64,000 nt of DNA from JAKAGZ01 sp963748105 (GTDB lineage Bacteria; Bacteroidota; Ignavibacteria; Ignavibacteriales; Ignavibacteriaceae). Shown piece after piece: positions 54,599 through 63,150 of this stretch. The stretch spans positions 1 through 64,000 of the forward strand of contig CAVVHP010000030.1 of NCBI GenBank assembly GCA_963748105.1. Direction: 5' to 3'. The number at the start of each line of letters is the position of its first letter. Position 1 is the first letter of the stretch. The position numbers and the translations under genes were made by a program. The notes beneath the pieces are model-generated. The model had not been told where the DNA came from. It searched no databases and was given only the letters and a program-made list of their open reading frames with translations.

Positions 54599-57307
54599 TT
54601 AGTTGTTATTTCTATCAGAGATTAATCCCTGCCAGTTTTGGATATACGTTAACGGGGGATTAACTGCATTGCCGTTGGGAACACCCACAAGAAAAGTTTT
54701 CCCGTCTTTAGTTACATCATAAACGTTTAAAATATTTCTATCGGTAGTATTGAATAATAATTCCGGTTTGCCCAAAACAAAATTATTTCCCGAAGCATCA
54801 ACATTTACTTTGAAGACTTCATTCTGCCATATGTAAATTATTGCTTTATCATTACTGAGCCAGCTTAAGGGGTATCCGCCATTATTAGAAATCTGCCATC
54901 TGCCGCCATTGCCGGTTAAAGATTGAACATATGTCTGAAATTTCCCTGATTCATTGCTCGCATACATTATCCATTTCCCGTTATTTGAAAATAATGGAGC
55001 GACTTCGTTAAAATCACTTTTTAGGAAATAATGGACCTCATTATTATTACTCAAATCTATTATTCCTATATCTGATTGTGTCTCCGGATTTATTTCTATA
55101 AATGCGATATACCTGCCGTCACCGGACCAGTCAATAGGAGCTGCAAATTGAAGGGTTTGGTATACAAGACTATCATTCCCGGTCCCATCCGTTTTTTTAA
55201 TATAGATGTTCCAGTTCTTACCTCTGTTTGATACGTACGCAATATTTTTCCCATCATTTGACCAAACTGGCCATTGATCTATATCTGATGTAAAAGTAAA
55301 CCTGGTGGTTATTCCTCTTTTAATATCATATGCCCAGATATCAAAATTTTTGTAATCTGCGTCAAACCCATCGTATAAAATTTTATTACCGTCCGGTGAA
55401 AAACGCGCAGTATTTCGAACGTCTTTTGTAAAAACATCTTCTTTTTTATATCCATTTTCATTTACCAAAGAGAGTTTTATGCTATTTTCGCTTAATGTCT
55501 GGTAAATGAGATTGCCAGCATTGGATACGGAGAATGATGCATGAATATATGCGTTTTTAAAATCAATGTTACCGGATATTGTAAAAATGTCGCCGCTTAG
55601 TTTATAGTTATCCGGATCAAATGCCTGGCACATTAAAGTTGACTGATTTACAAAAAATAAATAGCCGTCAGAATAAGCCGAATTAGATGAAGCCTGCATT
55701 ACAGTATCTTTGGAATCAGATTTTAATGATCCAACCATAATTTGGTCCATTGAAGAAGCGCCTGAGAATTTCGCCTGAATTGTATACAGAAAATGAATTC
55801 CATCGGGCAGAAAATACGGGAAGCGCAGGCTCTCTTCGGAATTAGCCGAATCTGATTTAATTATTTCCCTTGGAGTGCCGCCATTTTCAGAAACCAGGTA
55901 AAGACCGCCAGTTGAATTTGGAGCAAATATTACGTCTCCCTCAGTATTTACTGTTCCGCCTCGTCCTAATAAAACGTCACAGACATCCATTTCTGTACCG
56001 GTGATTACATCTAGCTTTTTCAGTTTTCCATTATAGAAATAGAATATATATTTATCGTCTTGTGACCAGAAGGGGAAAAGTCCTCCACTAACACCGCCGG
56101 GGTTTAAGGTTTTTAGCAACCTTGTACCGGTTGAACTTAATGGGCGCAACACCATTGCCAGGTTTCCGGTGGAATCGGTACCGGCAAATACTACAAATTT
56201 ACCATTGTGAGATATACGTGAATTTTCTCCCAGGATATTAATGTTGTTATTTGCGACTATTGACGTAGCGGAAATGATGGGAGTATTATTAACCGGCCTA
56301 TTGAATAACGCAAAATATAAAACCGCGACCAATAAGATGCCAATCAAACCCCAGGTCAGATAATTTGATGAATAAATGCGGCCGAAATCAATAGTTATAG
56401 AGCCGGAACTTTTGGAAACAGGCTGGCTGCCGGTTTGGGCTTTAAATGCCTGTGTATTTACACTGTACATCCTGCTCGTTCTGTTCCCGGTTGAACCTCT
56501 CTTCAATTTCCGTAAACTTCTGGCAAGTTCCTTAGCAGATTGAAATCTTTCATCTTTATCCTTTTCAAGGCATTCAAGTATTAATTGGTCAAGTTCAGGA
56601 TTTATATCCTCTTTTATTGATGCAATCGGCTGTGCATCCACGTTTACAATCTCGTACATTATTGCGGTTTCATGCATTCCTTTGAAAGGGGATTCACCGG
56701 CAATCATTTCGTACAGCACTACTCCAAAAGAAAAAATATCTGTCCTGTGATCAACATCGAGTCCCTGTACCTGCTCGGGAGACATGTATCCCATCGTGCC
56801 CATAGTAGTTCCGGCTTTTGTTAAACGGGAACCTTTACCGGATGAAAAAAGTTTTGCCAGGCCGAAATCCATTATCTGTACAATCCCGTCTTTACGGATC
56901 ATAATATTTTCCGGTTTTATATCCCTGTGCACAATACCTTTTTCGTGTGCGGCACCAAGTCCGTCAGCAACCTGTGCGGCTATTTCAAGAATCTTTTTCT
57001 CTGAAAGAACCTGCTTGTTGTCCCTCAGTGTTGTGCCTTCTATATATTCCATTACGATGAATAACTGATTGTTGTATTCTTCAATTGAATGAATCGTACA
57101 GACATTCGGGTGATTCATTGAAGAAGCAGCTTTTGCTTCCTGTATGAATCTTGCTTTATCATCTTCGGATGAAGTGAGCTCGGAAGGGAGGAACTTCAGT
57201 GCTACAAAGCGGTCGAGTTTTGTATCCTGCGCTTTGAAGACTTCGCCCATCCCGCCTTCACCGAGTTTTTCCAATATCTTGTAATGTAGAATAGTTTCGC
57301 CGATCAT
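54599..57307 (-). CDS. membrane Ser/Thr kinase with PD40 beta-propeller, copy B
   Basis: At 902 residues the kinase half matches copy A closely (HRDIKPEN, DFGLAKLFSSGKGSRLTKAGTTMG). The transmembrane helix is at ~320-338 (WGLIGILLVAVLYFALF). The extracytoplasmic part has its own sequence, with PD40-like blades such as RFSPDGNKILYDG, WSNDGKNIAYVSN and LFSNNGKWIMYASNESG, and an opening of RISHNGKFVVFAG. The blades are spread over ~345-895, compatible with a seven- or eight-blade propeller. It lies 18 bases from copy C and 26 from the STAS gene, so it is in one transcript with them. Confidence 0.9.
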   Translation of the reverse strand: MIGETILHYKILEKLGEGGMGEVFKAQDTKLDRFVALKFLPSELTSSEDDKARFIQEAKAASSMNHPNVCTIHSIEEYNNQLFIVMEYIEGTTLRDNKQVLSEKKILEIAAQVADGLGAAHEKGIVHRDIKPENIMIRKDGIVQIMDFGLAKLFSSGKGSRLTKAGTTMGTMGYMSPEQVQGLDVDHRTDIFSFGVVLYEMIAGESPFKGMHETAIMYEIVNVDAQPIASIKEDINPELDQLILECLEKDKDERFQSAKELARSLRKLKRGSTGNRTSRMYSVNTQAFKAQTGSQPVSKSSGSITIDFGRIYSSNYLTWGLIGILLVAVLYFALFNRPVNNTPIISATSIVANNNINILGENSRISHNGKFVVFAGTDSTGNLAMVLRPLSSTGTRLLKTLNPGGVSGGLFPFWSQDDKYIFYFYNGKLKKLDVITGTEMDVCDVLLGRGGTVNTEGDVIFAPNSTGGLYLVSENGGTPREIIKSDSANSEESLRFPYFLPDGIHFLYTIQAKFSGASSMDQIMVGSLKSDSKDTVMQASSNSAYSDGYLFFVNQSTLMCQAFDPDNYKLSGDIFTISGNIDFKNAYIHASFSVSNAGNLIYQTLSENSIKLSLVNENGYKKEDVFTKDVRNTARFSPDGNKILYDGFDADYKNFDIWAYDIKRGITTRFTFTSDIDQWPVWSNDGKNIAYVSNRGKNWNIYIKKTDGTGNDSLVYQTLQFAAPIDWSGDGRYIAFIEINPETQSDIGIIDLSNNNEVHYFLKSDFNEVAPLFSNNGKWIMYASNESGKFQTYVQSLTGNGGRWQISNNGGYPLSWLSNDKAIIYIWQNEVFKVNVDASGNNFVLGKPELLFNTTDRNILNVYDVTKDGKTFLVGVPNGNAVNPPLTYIQNWQGLISDRNNN

Positions 57308-57325
57308 ATAATTTCCTTTTTAATA

Positions 57326-60025
57326 CTATTTATCATTAAGTAAATCTCTCCAGTTAACAATAACACGCAATGATTTAATTTTAGAATTAAACTCCCAGTT
57401 ATTGAACAGAAAACTTTGTCCATTATTTAGCACCTCATACATATTCGGATAGGGTAGAAGAGGATTAACTTTGAATAGCTTTTTAGCTTTACCTATTTCG
57501 GGCTTATCCTTTAATTTTATTTCAACTGCAGTCATATATCCATTAGTTGATATATAAAAAAGTTCATTTCCATCCTTGCTCCATTTGGGGTATCTTCCTC
57601 CTTCTGTTGAAACAACATATTTTTTCCCAGGTACAGGGAAATTTTGAATATAGACTTCAGGTCGCCCGGTTTCATCCGAAGAATATGCCAGCCATTTACT
57701 GTCTGGAGAAAAACTTCCCGCGTATTCATTAAATTTAGTTTGAAGATATGGAAACGGTTTTTTATCCCCAAACATAGGCAGCAGCCATATATCTGCATTA
57801 GTCTCAGGATGATTAAAAACACCTATTAAAATATATTTTCCGTCTTTTGACCAATCGAATGGAGATTTATTAACAATATTATTCTTGAATAATAATTTTG
57901 GTTTGGCATCTATTTCAATGTTTTTTTCGTAAATATTATATACCGAATCCGGAGAAGAAGAATACACCATCTTTTTGCCATCAGGTGACCAGACTGGTGC
58001 GATGTCTGCCGCATCATCTGTTGTCAGGCGAGTGCTGAAATCTCTTTGCCTGTTGTATATCCATATATCCTGATTTTCTATAATGTTCTCATCAGGTCCG
58101 TGAATTCTATGGTATGCAATACTATTTTCATCCGGAGACGGGTACATCTCAACGAGAAGGCCAAGGTTATTTTTTTTACTTAATATGTTTCCTTTTTTGT
58201 CATATAAAATAAGATTGGACCTTTCGCTTGAGCTACCTTCTGAAGCGACAAGCAAATTTCCTGAAACGCTAATATTTTGTACGTTATTCAGGATAGTTCT
58301 TTTTTCACCTTCCGGTTTATAGCTTGAAAGATTAAACTTCCGGGCTACCACATTTCTATCTTTCAAATACAGCAAATAGTCTGGTGAAATAAAAAATGCT
58401 TTGTCATTAAAACCAATAGTTTGATCGTTGCCGAACACTTTAATCTTTGAATTATCATTAAGAGAGCCCACATATATATTGTTTTGTCCCTGGTTCCTGC
58501 TTCCTGCAGTATATAAAAAGTGAATATTGTCAGGCAAAAACTGGGAAGGGAAATGATGTTCTTCGCCAATAGAATTATCGAGTGAGGTTAATTGAACAGG
58601 TATGCCGCCGCCTGCATTTACTTTATATAAAGGCGAAAAAAATGTAGGCATAAAAATTATCTGGTTATCATTATTCCATATTGCCCCCCATCCTTCTTCT
58701 GCATTACAAATAACCTTTTTAGAACCTGTCGATAAATTAATTTTTTGTAATTTTTTATCCTGGAAGAATCCTAAATATTTACCATCATAAGACCAGAAAG
58801 GAAGGCGGGCATCCTCCGTACCTTCTACACGATTTGATTTAATAGACTCAACGGGGCGGAGCCATATCATAGATTTACCTGTTGAATCAGCAGCTGTAAA
58901 TGCTATCACTTTCCCGTCGGGTGAAATCTGGGGAACATCGTCCTCAAATTTTGTCCCGTTTGGTGAATTAAGTTCAAATTGTATAGCCCCGTTACTGAAT
59001 GTTTTACTTTGATTGAAGTATAAATATGCAAAGACTGCGGCAGCAATAAATATTAAAGCAAAAAACATCGGAAATAATTTCCTTAATTCGAATCTTCTGT
59101 TAAAAGCTTCTATTGCAATTGAACCGGAAGAATTAGAAAGCGGAGCCTGGCCTGTCTGAGTTTTAAATGCAGCTGTGTTCACATTATAAACCCTGCTTTT
59201 CTTGTGGCCGCTAGATTTCTTTACCTTCCTCAAATCTTTTGCAAGTTCTTTTGCTGACTGACATCTATCATCTTTATCTTTTTCAAGACATTCTAAAATT
59301 ATTTCATCCAGTTCAGGGTCAATTCCTTCTTTAATAGTTGAAAGGGGAGGGGCATCTACATTTACTATCTCGTACATTATTGCAGTCTCGTGCATTCCTT
59401 TAAAAGGAGATTCACCTGCGAACATTTCATAAAGTACGACACCGAATGAAAAAATATCTGTCCTGTGGTCAACATCCAAACCCTGCACCTGTTCGGGAGA
59501 CATGTAACCGAGTGTCCCCATTGTTGTGCCGACTTTCGTAAGTCGTGAAGCATTTTTGTCCGAGTATAATTTTGCAAGACCGAAATCCATAATCTGAGCA
59601 ATTCCGTCTTTCCGGATCATAATGTTTTCAGGTTTTATATCACGGTGCACTATTCTTTTCTCGTGAGCGGCAGCCAGTCCTTCAGCAACCTGTACACCAA
59701 TTTCGAGTTTTTGTTTTTCTGAAAGACTTTCCTTTTTATCTTTTAACGTTTTACCCTCAACAAATTCCATCGATATGAACAACTGATCGTTATATTCTTC
59801 AATTGAATATATTGTGCAAATGTTAGGATGATTCATTGCAGAGGCGGCTTTTGCCTCCTGTATGAATCTTGATTTATCATCCTCTGATGCAGTTAGCTGA
59901 GAGGGGAGAAACTTCAGCGCAACAAAGCGGTCGAGCTTTATGTCCTGGGCTTTATAGACTTCACCCATGCCCCCCTCACCAAGCTTTTCCAGTATCTTAT
60001 AATGTAAAATAGTTTCGCCTATCAT
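57326..60025 (-). CDS. membrane Ser/Thr kinase with PD40 beta-propeller, copy C
   Basis: The layout of this 899-residue protein is as in copy A: kinase (HRDIKPEN, DFGLAKLYSDKNASRLTKVG), linker KKSSGHKKSRVYNVNTAAFKTQTG, transmembrane helix ~318-340 (FPMFFALIFIAAAVFAYLYF). The sensor region has blades such as ISPDGKVIAFTAADSTG, WSPDGKKMVYSSS, WSKDGKYILIG and SFSPDSKWLAYSSDETGRPEVYI. HRD is preceded by KRIV rather than KGIV, a small difference from the other copies. The gene is intact. The repeat element at 60057-60156 lies just upstream, where its promoter would be. Confidence 0.9.
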   Translation of the reverse strand: MIGETILHYKILEKLGEGGMGEVYKAQDIKLDRFVALKFLPSQLTASEDDKSRFIQEAKAASAMNHPNICTIYSIEEYNDQLFISMEFVEGKTLKDKKESLSEKQKLEIGVQVAEGLAAAHEKRIVHRDIKPENIMIRKDGIAQIMDFGLAKLYSDKNASRLTKVGTTMGTLGYMSPEQVQGLDVDHRTDIFSFGVVLYEMFAGESPFKGMHETAIMYEIVNVDAPPLSTIKEGIDPELDEIILECLEKDKDDRCQSAKELAKDLRKVKKSSGHKKSRVYNVNTAAFKTQTGQAPLSNSSGSIAIEAFNRRFELRKLFPMFFALIFIAAAVFAYLYFNQSKTFSNGAIQFELNSPNGTKFEDDVPQISPDGKVIAFTAADSTGKSMIWLRPVESIKSNRVEGTEDARLPFWSYDGKYLGFFQDKKLQKINLSTGSKKVICNAEEGWGAIWNNDNQIIFMPTFFSPLYKVNAGGGIPVQLTSLDNSIGEEHHFPSQFLPDNIHFLYTAGSRNQGQNNIYVGSLNDNSKIKVFGNDQTIGFNDKAFFISPDYLLYLKDRNVVARKFNLSSYKPEGEKRTILNNVQNISVSGNLLVASEGSSSERSNLILYDKKGNILSKKNNLGLLVEMYPSPDENSIAYHRIHGPDENIIENQDIWIYNRQRDFSTRLTTDDAADIAPVWSPDGKKMVYSSSPDSVYNIYEKNIEIDAKPKLLFKNNIVNKSPFDWSKDGKYILIGVFNHPETNADIWLLPMFGDKKPFPYLQTKFNEYAGSFSPDSKWLAYSSDETGRPEVYIQNFPVPGKKYVVSTEGGRYPKWSKDGNELFYISTNGYMTAVEIKLKDKPEIGKAKKLFKVNPLLPYPNMYEVLNNGQSFLFNNWEFNSKIKSLRVIVNWRDLLNDK

Positions 60026-60056
60026 AATTTTTACCTTAATAAATATTCATTACTCT

Positions 60057-60156
60057 TGTCATTTCGACCTCGCCGTAGGCGAGGGAGAATTTTTTTCTAG
60101 CTTTTTAGAAAAAGATATCTCCTCAACCGGCTACTGCCGGACTCGTCGATATGACA
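60057..60156. repeat. 100-bp imperfect inverted repeat, MITE-like
   Basis: The ends TGTCATTTCGAC and GTCGATATGACA are inverted copies of each other with one mismatch. Inside are further palindromes: CCTCGCCGTAGGCGAGG, an A/T hairpin TTTTTTCTAGCTTTTTAGAAAAAG and CCGGCTACTGCCGG. The whole can fold into a branched hairpin and has no coding capacity. It fills most of the gap between kinase copies C and D. It looks like a small non-autonomous or REP-type element of the kind dispersed in Bacteroidota genomes; no target duplication was identified. Confidence 0.6.
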
Positions 60157-60208
60157 TATTCCATTTCAAATATTCAATCCAGAAATCAGTTCTTTTTCCT
60201 GTTTTATA

Positions 60209-62941
60209 TTATTTATTCAATTTATCTTTTAACTCAACAAACCAATCCGTAATTACATTTACTTTCGTTGGTGTCGTAATATCTGTTGCACTTTTTATAA
60301 ATATAAACCTCCCGTCACGTGCTACTGTAAAATCCGGTTCAGAAGCATCAAGTAATCCACTTTTTACTTTAAATATTGCTTTTCTTTGTAGTACTTTTAA
60401 TTTGGGAGAATATTGTATTGTAGCTTCCATAATGTTATCGTCTTCTCTGTAATAAATTTTTGATCCATCCTTTGACCAGTTTGGATATATTCCGTCATTT
60501 ATAGAAATCTGTACTTTGTTTTCGTTTATTGGAAATGGTCTTATAAATATTTTGAATTTACCTTCAATTTCATTTGAACGATATACAATGAATTTACCAT
60601 CCGGTGAAAATTGAGGCTCAATTTCCGCAGAAGGAGTTTTGAATAATGGTTCAGGCTCTTTCCCTGTATTTACATCAGCTATCCAGATATCATTTCCTAA
60701 GTATGCAGGAGAATTTATGCTGAATAGAATTATCTTGCCATCCAGGGATAAATTTGAAATGCGGGGTATTGTACCACTTTCTAAATTAACAATTTTTTTG
60801 GATCCGCCTACTTCATCTATTCTTCTATGATAAATGTTGTATTTACCTGTTTCAAAATTGGAAACAAATATATAACTGGAACCATCCGGTGATATTTGTA
60901 TCTTATCATTATCACCTTTCATAAATAGTGGTTCAATTGTACCTGTATTAAAATTAACTTGTCCGATTTTGTATGCGGGACCCGTGATAGTTACAATGAG
61001 TTTCCCATCATTAGAAATGCAAGGGTGTGTAATTGGAGCTGATTCTTTTAAAATATTTGTTTCTTTACCATCTATCGTTTGCCATACGAGATTATTTTTA
61101 GCAGTTTCCATATTTCCTGAAACATATACTAAAGTTCCGTTGTTTGCATTGGATATTGAGTATGCTGCTCTTCCGCTTGAAGCATTTACAGCGAGTTTTT
61201 CTAATATTTTTATTTCAGTCCCAATAATCTTTAAACCAGAAAGATCAAATAATGAAGCATATAAATTTCCATTCCTGCTCCATGTCATATAGTCACCATA
61301 TGAGGTTTGAAAAAATTGCGGATAAGTACCTCTTATGTTTACTTCTTTATAGCTGAGGTATGATCTTTCTTTTGTCTCTAAATTGATTATTCCGATCTTA
61401 GAATCATCAAATGTTCCATCTTTGTTCCATGACGTAAATATTGCAGCTTTATTACCGGGCAGTACATAAGGATGTAAGTGTGTGCCTTCATTTTTATCAA
61501 CATCTACTGTTGTTAATATTTCCGGTTTACTTTCCCAATCGTTTTGTATATATAATCCACCACCCCAGTCAATTGCAGAAACAATTTTGCCACCACTTGT
61601 CCAGTTTGCACTCTGTCCGTATTTATATCTTGAAATATCAGGTACCCCGCCATTAACCGGCACCTTTGCTGCAAAACTATTTAAAGTAAATGTAAGCCAA
61701 TTATTATCTTTTGAAAAAAAAGGACTCGTGCCTCCTTCAGTACCTCTTATAAAAGTGGGCACAGTGTTATTTATACTTCTAATATATATTTCGTTTACAG
61801 GTTTTGAATTATCAACATAGGCAATATATTTTCCATCAGTAGAGATATTAAAAACATTTTCCCAATTTAGAATTGGGTTTGATTCAGCAGGAATATTAAA
61901 AGAAAAATGAACGGGAAGATTATGGTTTGAACCTGGCACCGACGATACTTTTAGTAATACCAGAAATATTACTAAAATAGCTAATAGTGAAATAAGCGCA
62001 GTCGAAACTTTATTTCTTGATATATGTTCTTTTACTAGTAAATAGTAATTAACGGAAATATTTTTAGAAACTGCTGCTCGTTTCTCAAAAGATTTGGCCT
62101 GGTAAACTCTGCTCTTTCGGTGACCGGATGATTTTTTAATTTTTCTTAAATCTTTTGCTAGCTCTTTTGCAGATTGACACCTTTCATCTTTGTCTTTCTC
62201 CAGACATTCCAGAATTATTTCATCCAGTTGCGGATCAATGCCTTCTTTGATTGTAGAAATTGGAGGAGCTTCAACATTTACAATCTCATACATAATTGCC
62301 GTCTCGTGCATTCCCTTGAAAGGGGATTCACCGGCAAACATTTCATACAGCACAACGCCAAGAGAAAAAATATCCGTCCTGTGGTCAACATCCAGACCCT
62401 GCACCTGCTCGGGTGACATATAACCCATCGTGCCCATAGTAGTGCCGGCTTTTGTTAAGCGGGATACATTGCTTTCTGAATATAGTTTTGCAAGGCCGAA
62501 ATCCATTATCTGCGCTATGCCGTCCTTGCGGACCATTATATTTTCAGGCTTTATATCGCGGTGAACAATTCCTTTCTCGTGCGCGGCAGCAAGTCCTTCT
62601 GCCACCTGTATTCCAATTTCAAGTATTTGTTTTTCGGAAAGCGAATCTTTTTTATCTTTTAATGTTTTCCCCTCAACAAATTCCATCGCAATAAACAGCT
62701 GCTTTTCATATTCTTCTATAGAATAAATTGTACAGACATTCGGGTGATTCATCGCGGAGGCGGCTTTCGCTTCCTGTATGAATCTTGCTTTGTCATCTTC
62801 GGAAGCTGTTAACTGGGAGGGGAGAAACTTCAGCGCAACAAAACGGTCCAATTTTGTATCCTGCGCTTTGAAGACTTCGCCCATTCCTCCTTCGCCTAAT
62901 TTTTCCAGTATTTTATAGTGGAGTATAGTTTTGCCGATCAT
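60209..62941 (-). CDS. membrane Ser/Thr kinase with PD40 beta-propeller, copy D
   Basis: The kinase half of this 910-residue protein is as in copies A-C (GEGGMGEVFKAQDTKL, HRDIKPEN, DFGLAKLYSESNVSRLTK). After SSGHRKSRVY the linker departs from the others (QAKSFEKRAAVSKNISVNYYLLVKEH) before the helix at ~312-334 (ALISLLAILVIFLVLLKV). The sensor region is the most divergent of the four, with blades such as FFSKDNNWLTFT, QISPDGSSYIFVSNFETG and QFSPDGKFIVYRSNEIEG. The gene is intact. Its start is directly preceded by the stump of another kinase gene (62998-63048). Confidence 0.9.
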   Translation of the reverse strand: MIGKTILHYKILEKLGEGGMGEVFKAQDTKLDRFVALKFLPSQLTASEDDKARFIQEAKAASAMNHPNVCTIYSIEEYEKQLFIAMEFVEGKTLKDKKDSLSEKQILEIGIQVAEGLAAAHEKGIVHRDIKPENIMVRKDGIAQIMDFGLAKLYSESNVSRLTKAGTTMGTMGYMSPEQVQGLDVDHRTDIFSLGVVLYEMFAGESPFKGMHETAIMYEIVNVEAPPISTIKEGIDPQLDEIILECLEKDKDERCQSAKELAKDLRKIKKSSGHRKSRVYQAKSFEKRAAVSKNISVNYYLLVKEHISRNKVSTALISLLAILVIFLVLLKVSSVPGSNHNLPVHFSFNIPAESNPILNWENVFNISTDGKYIAYVDNSKPVNEIYIRSINNTVPTFIRGTEGGTSPFFSKDNNWLTFTLNSFAAKVPVNGGVPDISRYKYGQSANWTSGGKIVSAIDWGGGLYIQNDWESKPEILTTVDVDKNEGTHLHPYVLPGNKAAIFTSWNKDGTFDDSKIGIINLETKERSYLSYKEVNIRGTYPQFFQTSYGDYMTWSRNGNLYASLFDLSGLKIIGTEIKILEKLAVNASSGRAAYSISNANNGTLVYVSGNMETAKNNLVWQTIDGKETNILKESAPITHPCISNDGKLIVTITGPAYKIGQVNFNTGTIEPLFMKGDNDKIQISPDGSSYIFVSNFETGKYNIYHRRIDEVGGSKKIVNLESGTIPRISNLSLDGKIILFSINSPAYLGNDIWIADVNTGKEPEPLFKTPSAEIEPQFSPDGKFIVYRSNEIEGKFKIFIRPFPINENKVQISINDGIYPNWSKDGSKIYYREDDNIMEATIQYSPKLKVLQRKAIFKVKSGLLDASEPDFTVARDGRFIFIKSATDITTPTKVNVITDWFVELKDKLNK

Positions 62942-62977
62942 AGTTCACTCCCAAATAGAGCGTTGCCCCATCCCGCC

Positions 62978-62997
62978 CCTGCCTGCCGGCAGGCAGG
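62978..62997. repeat. 20-bp perfect GC-rich palindrome
   Basis: CCTGCCTGCC followed by its exact inverse GGCAGGCAGG. It lies at the point where the stump of a kinase gene breaks off after LGE. In translation the palindrome gives a P-A-C-R-Q-A-G string, a pattern I have seen in unrelated metagenomic proteins, which suggests a small dispersed palindromic element. It is the most GC-rich spot of this region. Confidence 0.65.
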
Positions 62998-63048
62998 TTC
63001 GCCGAGTTTCTCGAGGATATTATAATGCAGTATTGTTTCGCCTATCAT
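62998..63048 (-). pseudogene. 5' stump of a further PD40-type kinase gene
   Basis: On the minus strand, ATG at 63048 opens MIGETILHYNILEKLGE, seventeen codons that match the start of copies A-D almost exactly, with an AAAGGA ribosome site upstream. Homology stops at the palindrome at 62978-62997 and the start of copy D follows within 40 bases. All the rest of this kinase has been lost, so the fragment cannot encode a working protein. Its leader may still serve as the promoter region of copy D. It is a relic of recombination between tandem copies. Confidence 0.7.
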
Positions 63049-63066
63049 AAGGCATCCTTTTTATAG

Positions 63067-63086
63067 CCACGGCCTTAAGGCCGTGG
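63067..63086. repeat. 20-bp perfect palindrome, REP-like
   Basis: CCACGGCC-TTAA-GGCCGTGG is an 8-bp stem around TTAA, itself self-complementary. A second palindrome AACCCGGGTT lies about 20 bases on (~63105-63114) in an AT-rich setting (GGGTTAATAAACAAAAAATAACCC). Together they resemble a paired REP/BIME unit between the kinase stump and the next kinase gene (63151-64000). It could also act as a terminator or RNA-end structure for that gene. Confidence 0.55.
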
Positions 63087-63150
63087 GTTAATAAACAAAA
63101 AATAACCCGGGTTTTAGCCCTAATAAAAACAAATTCGCTAAAGCTAAAAT

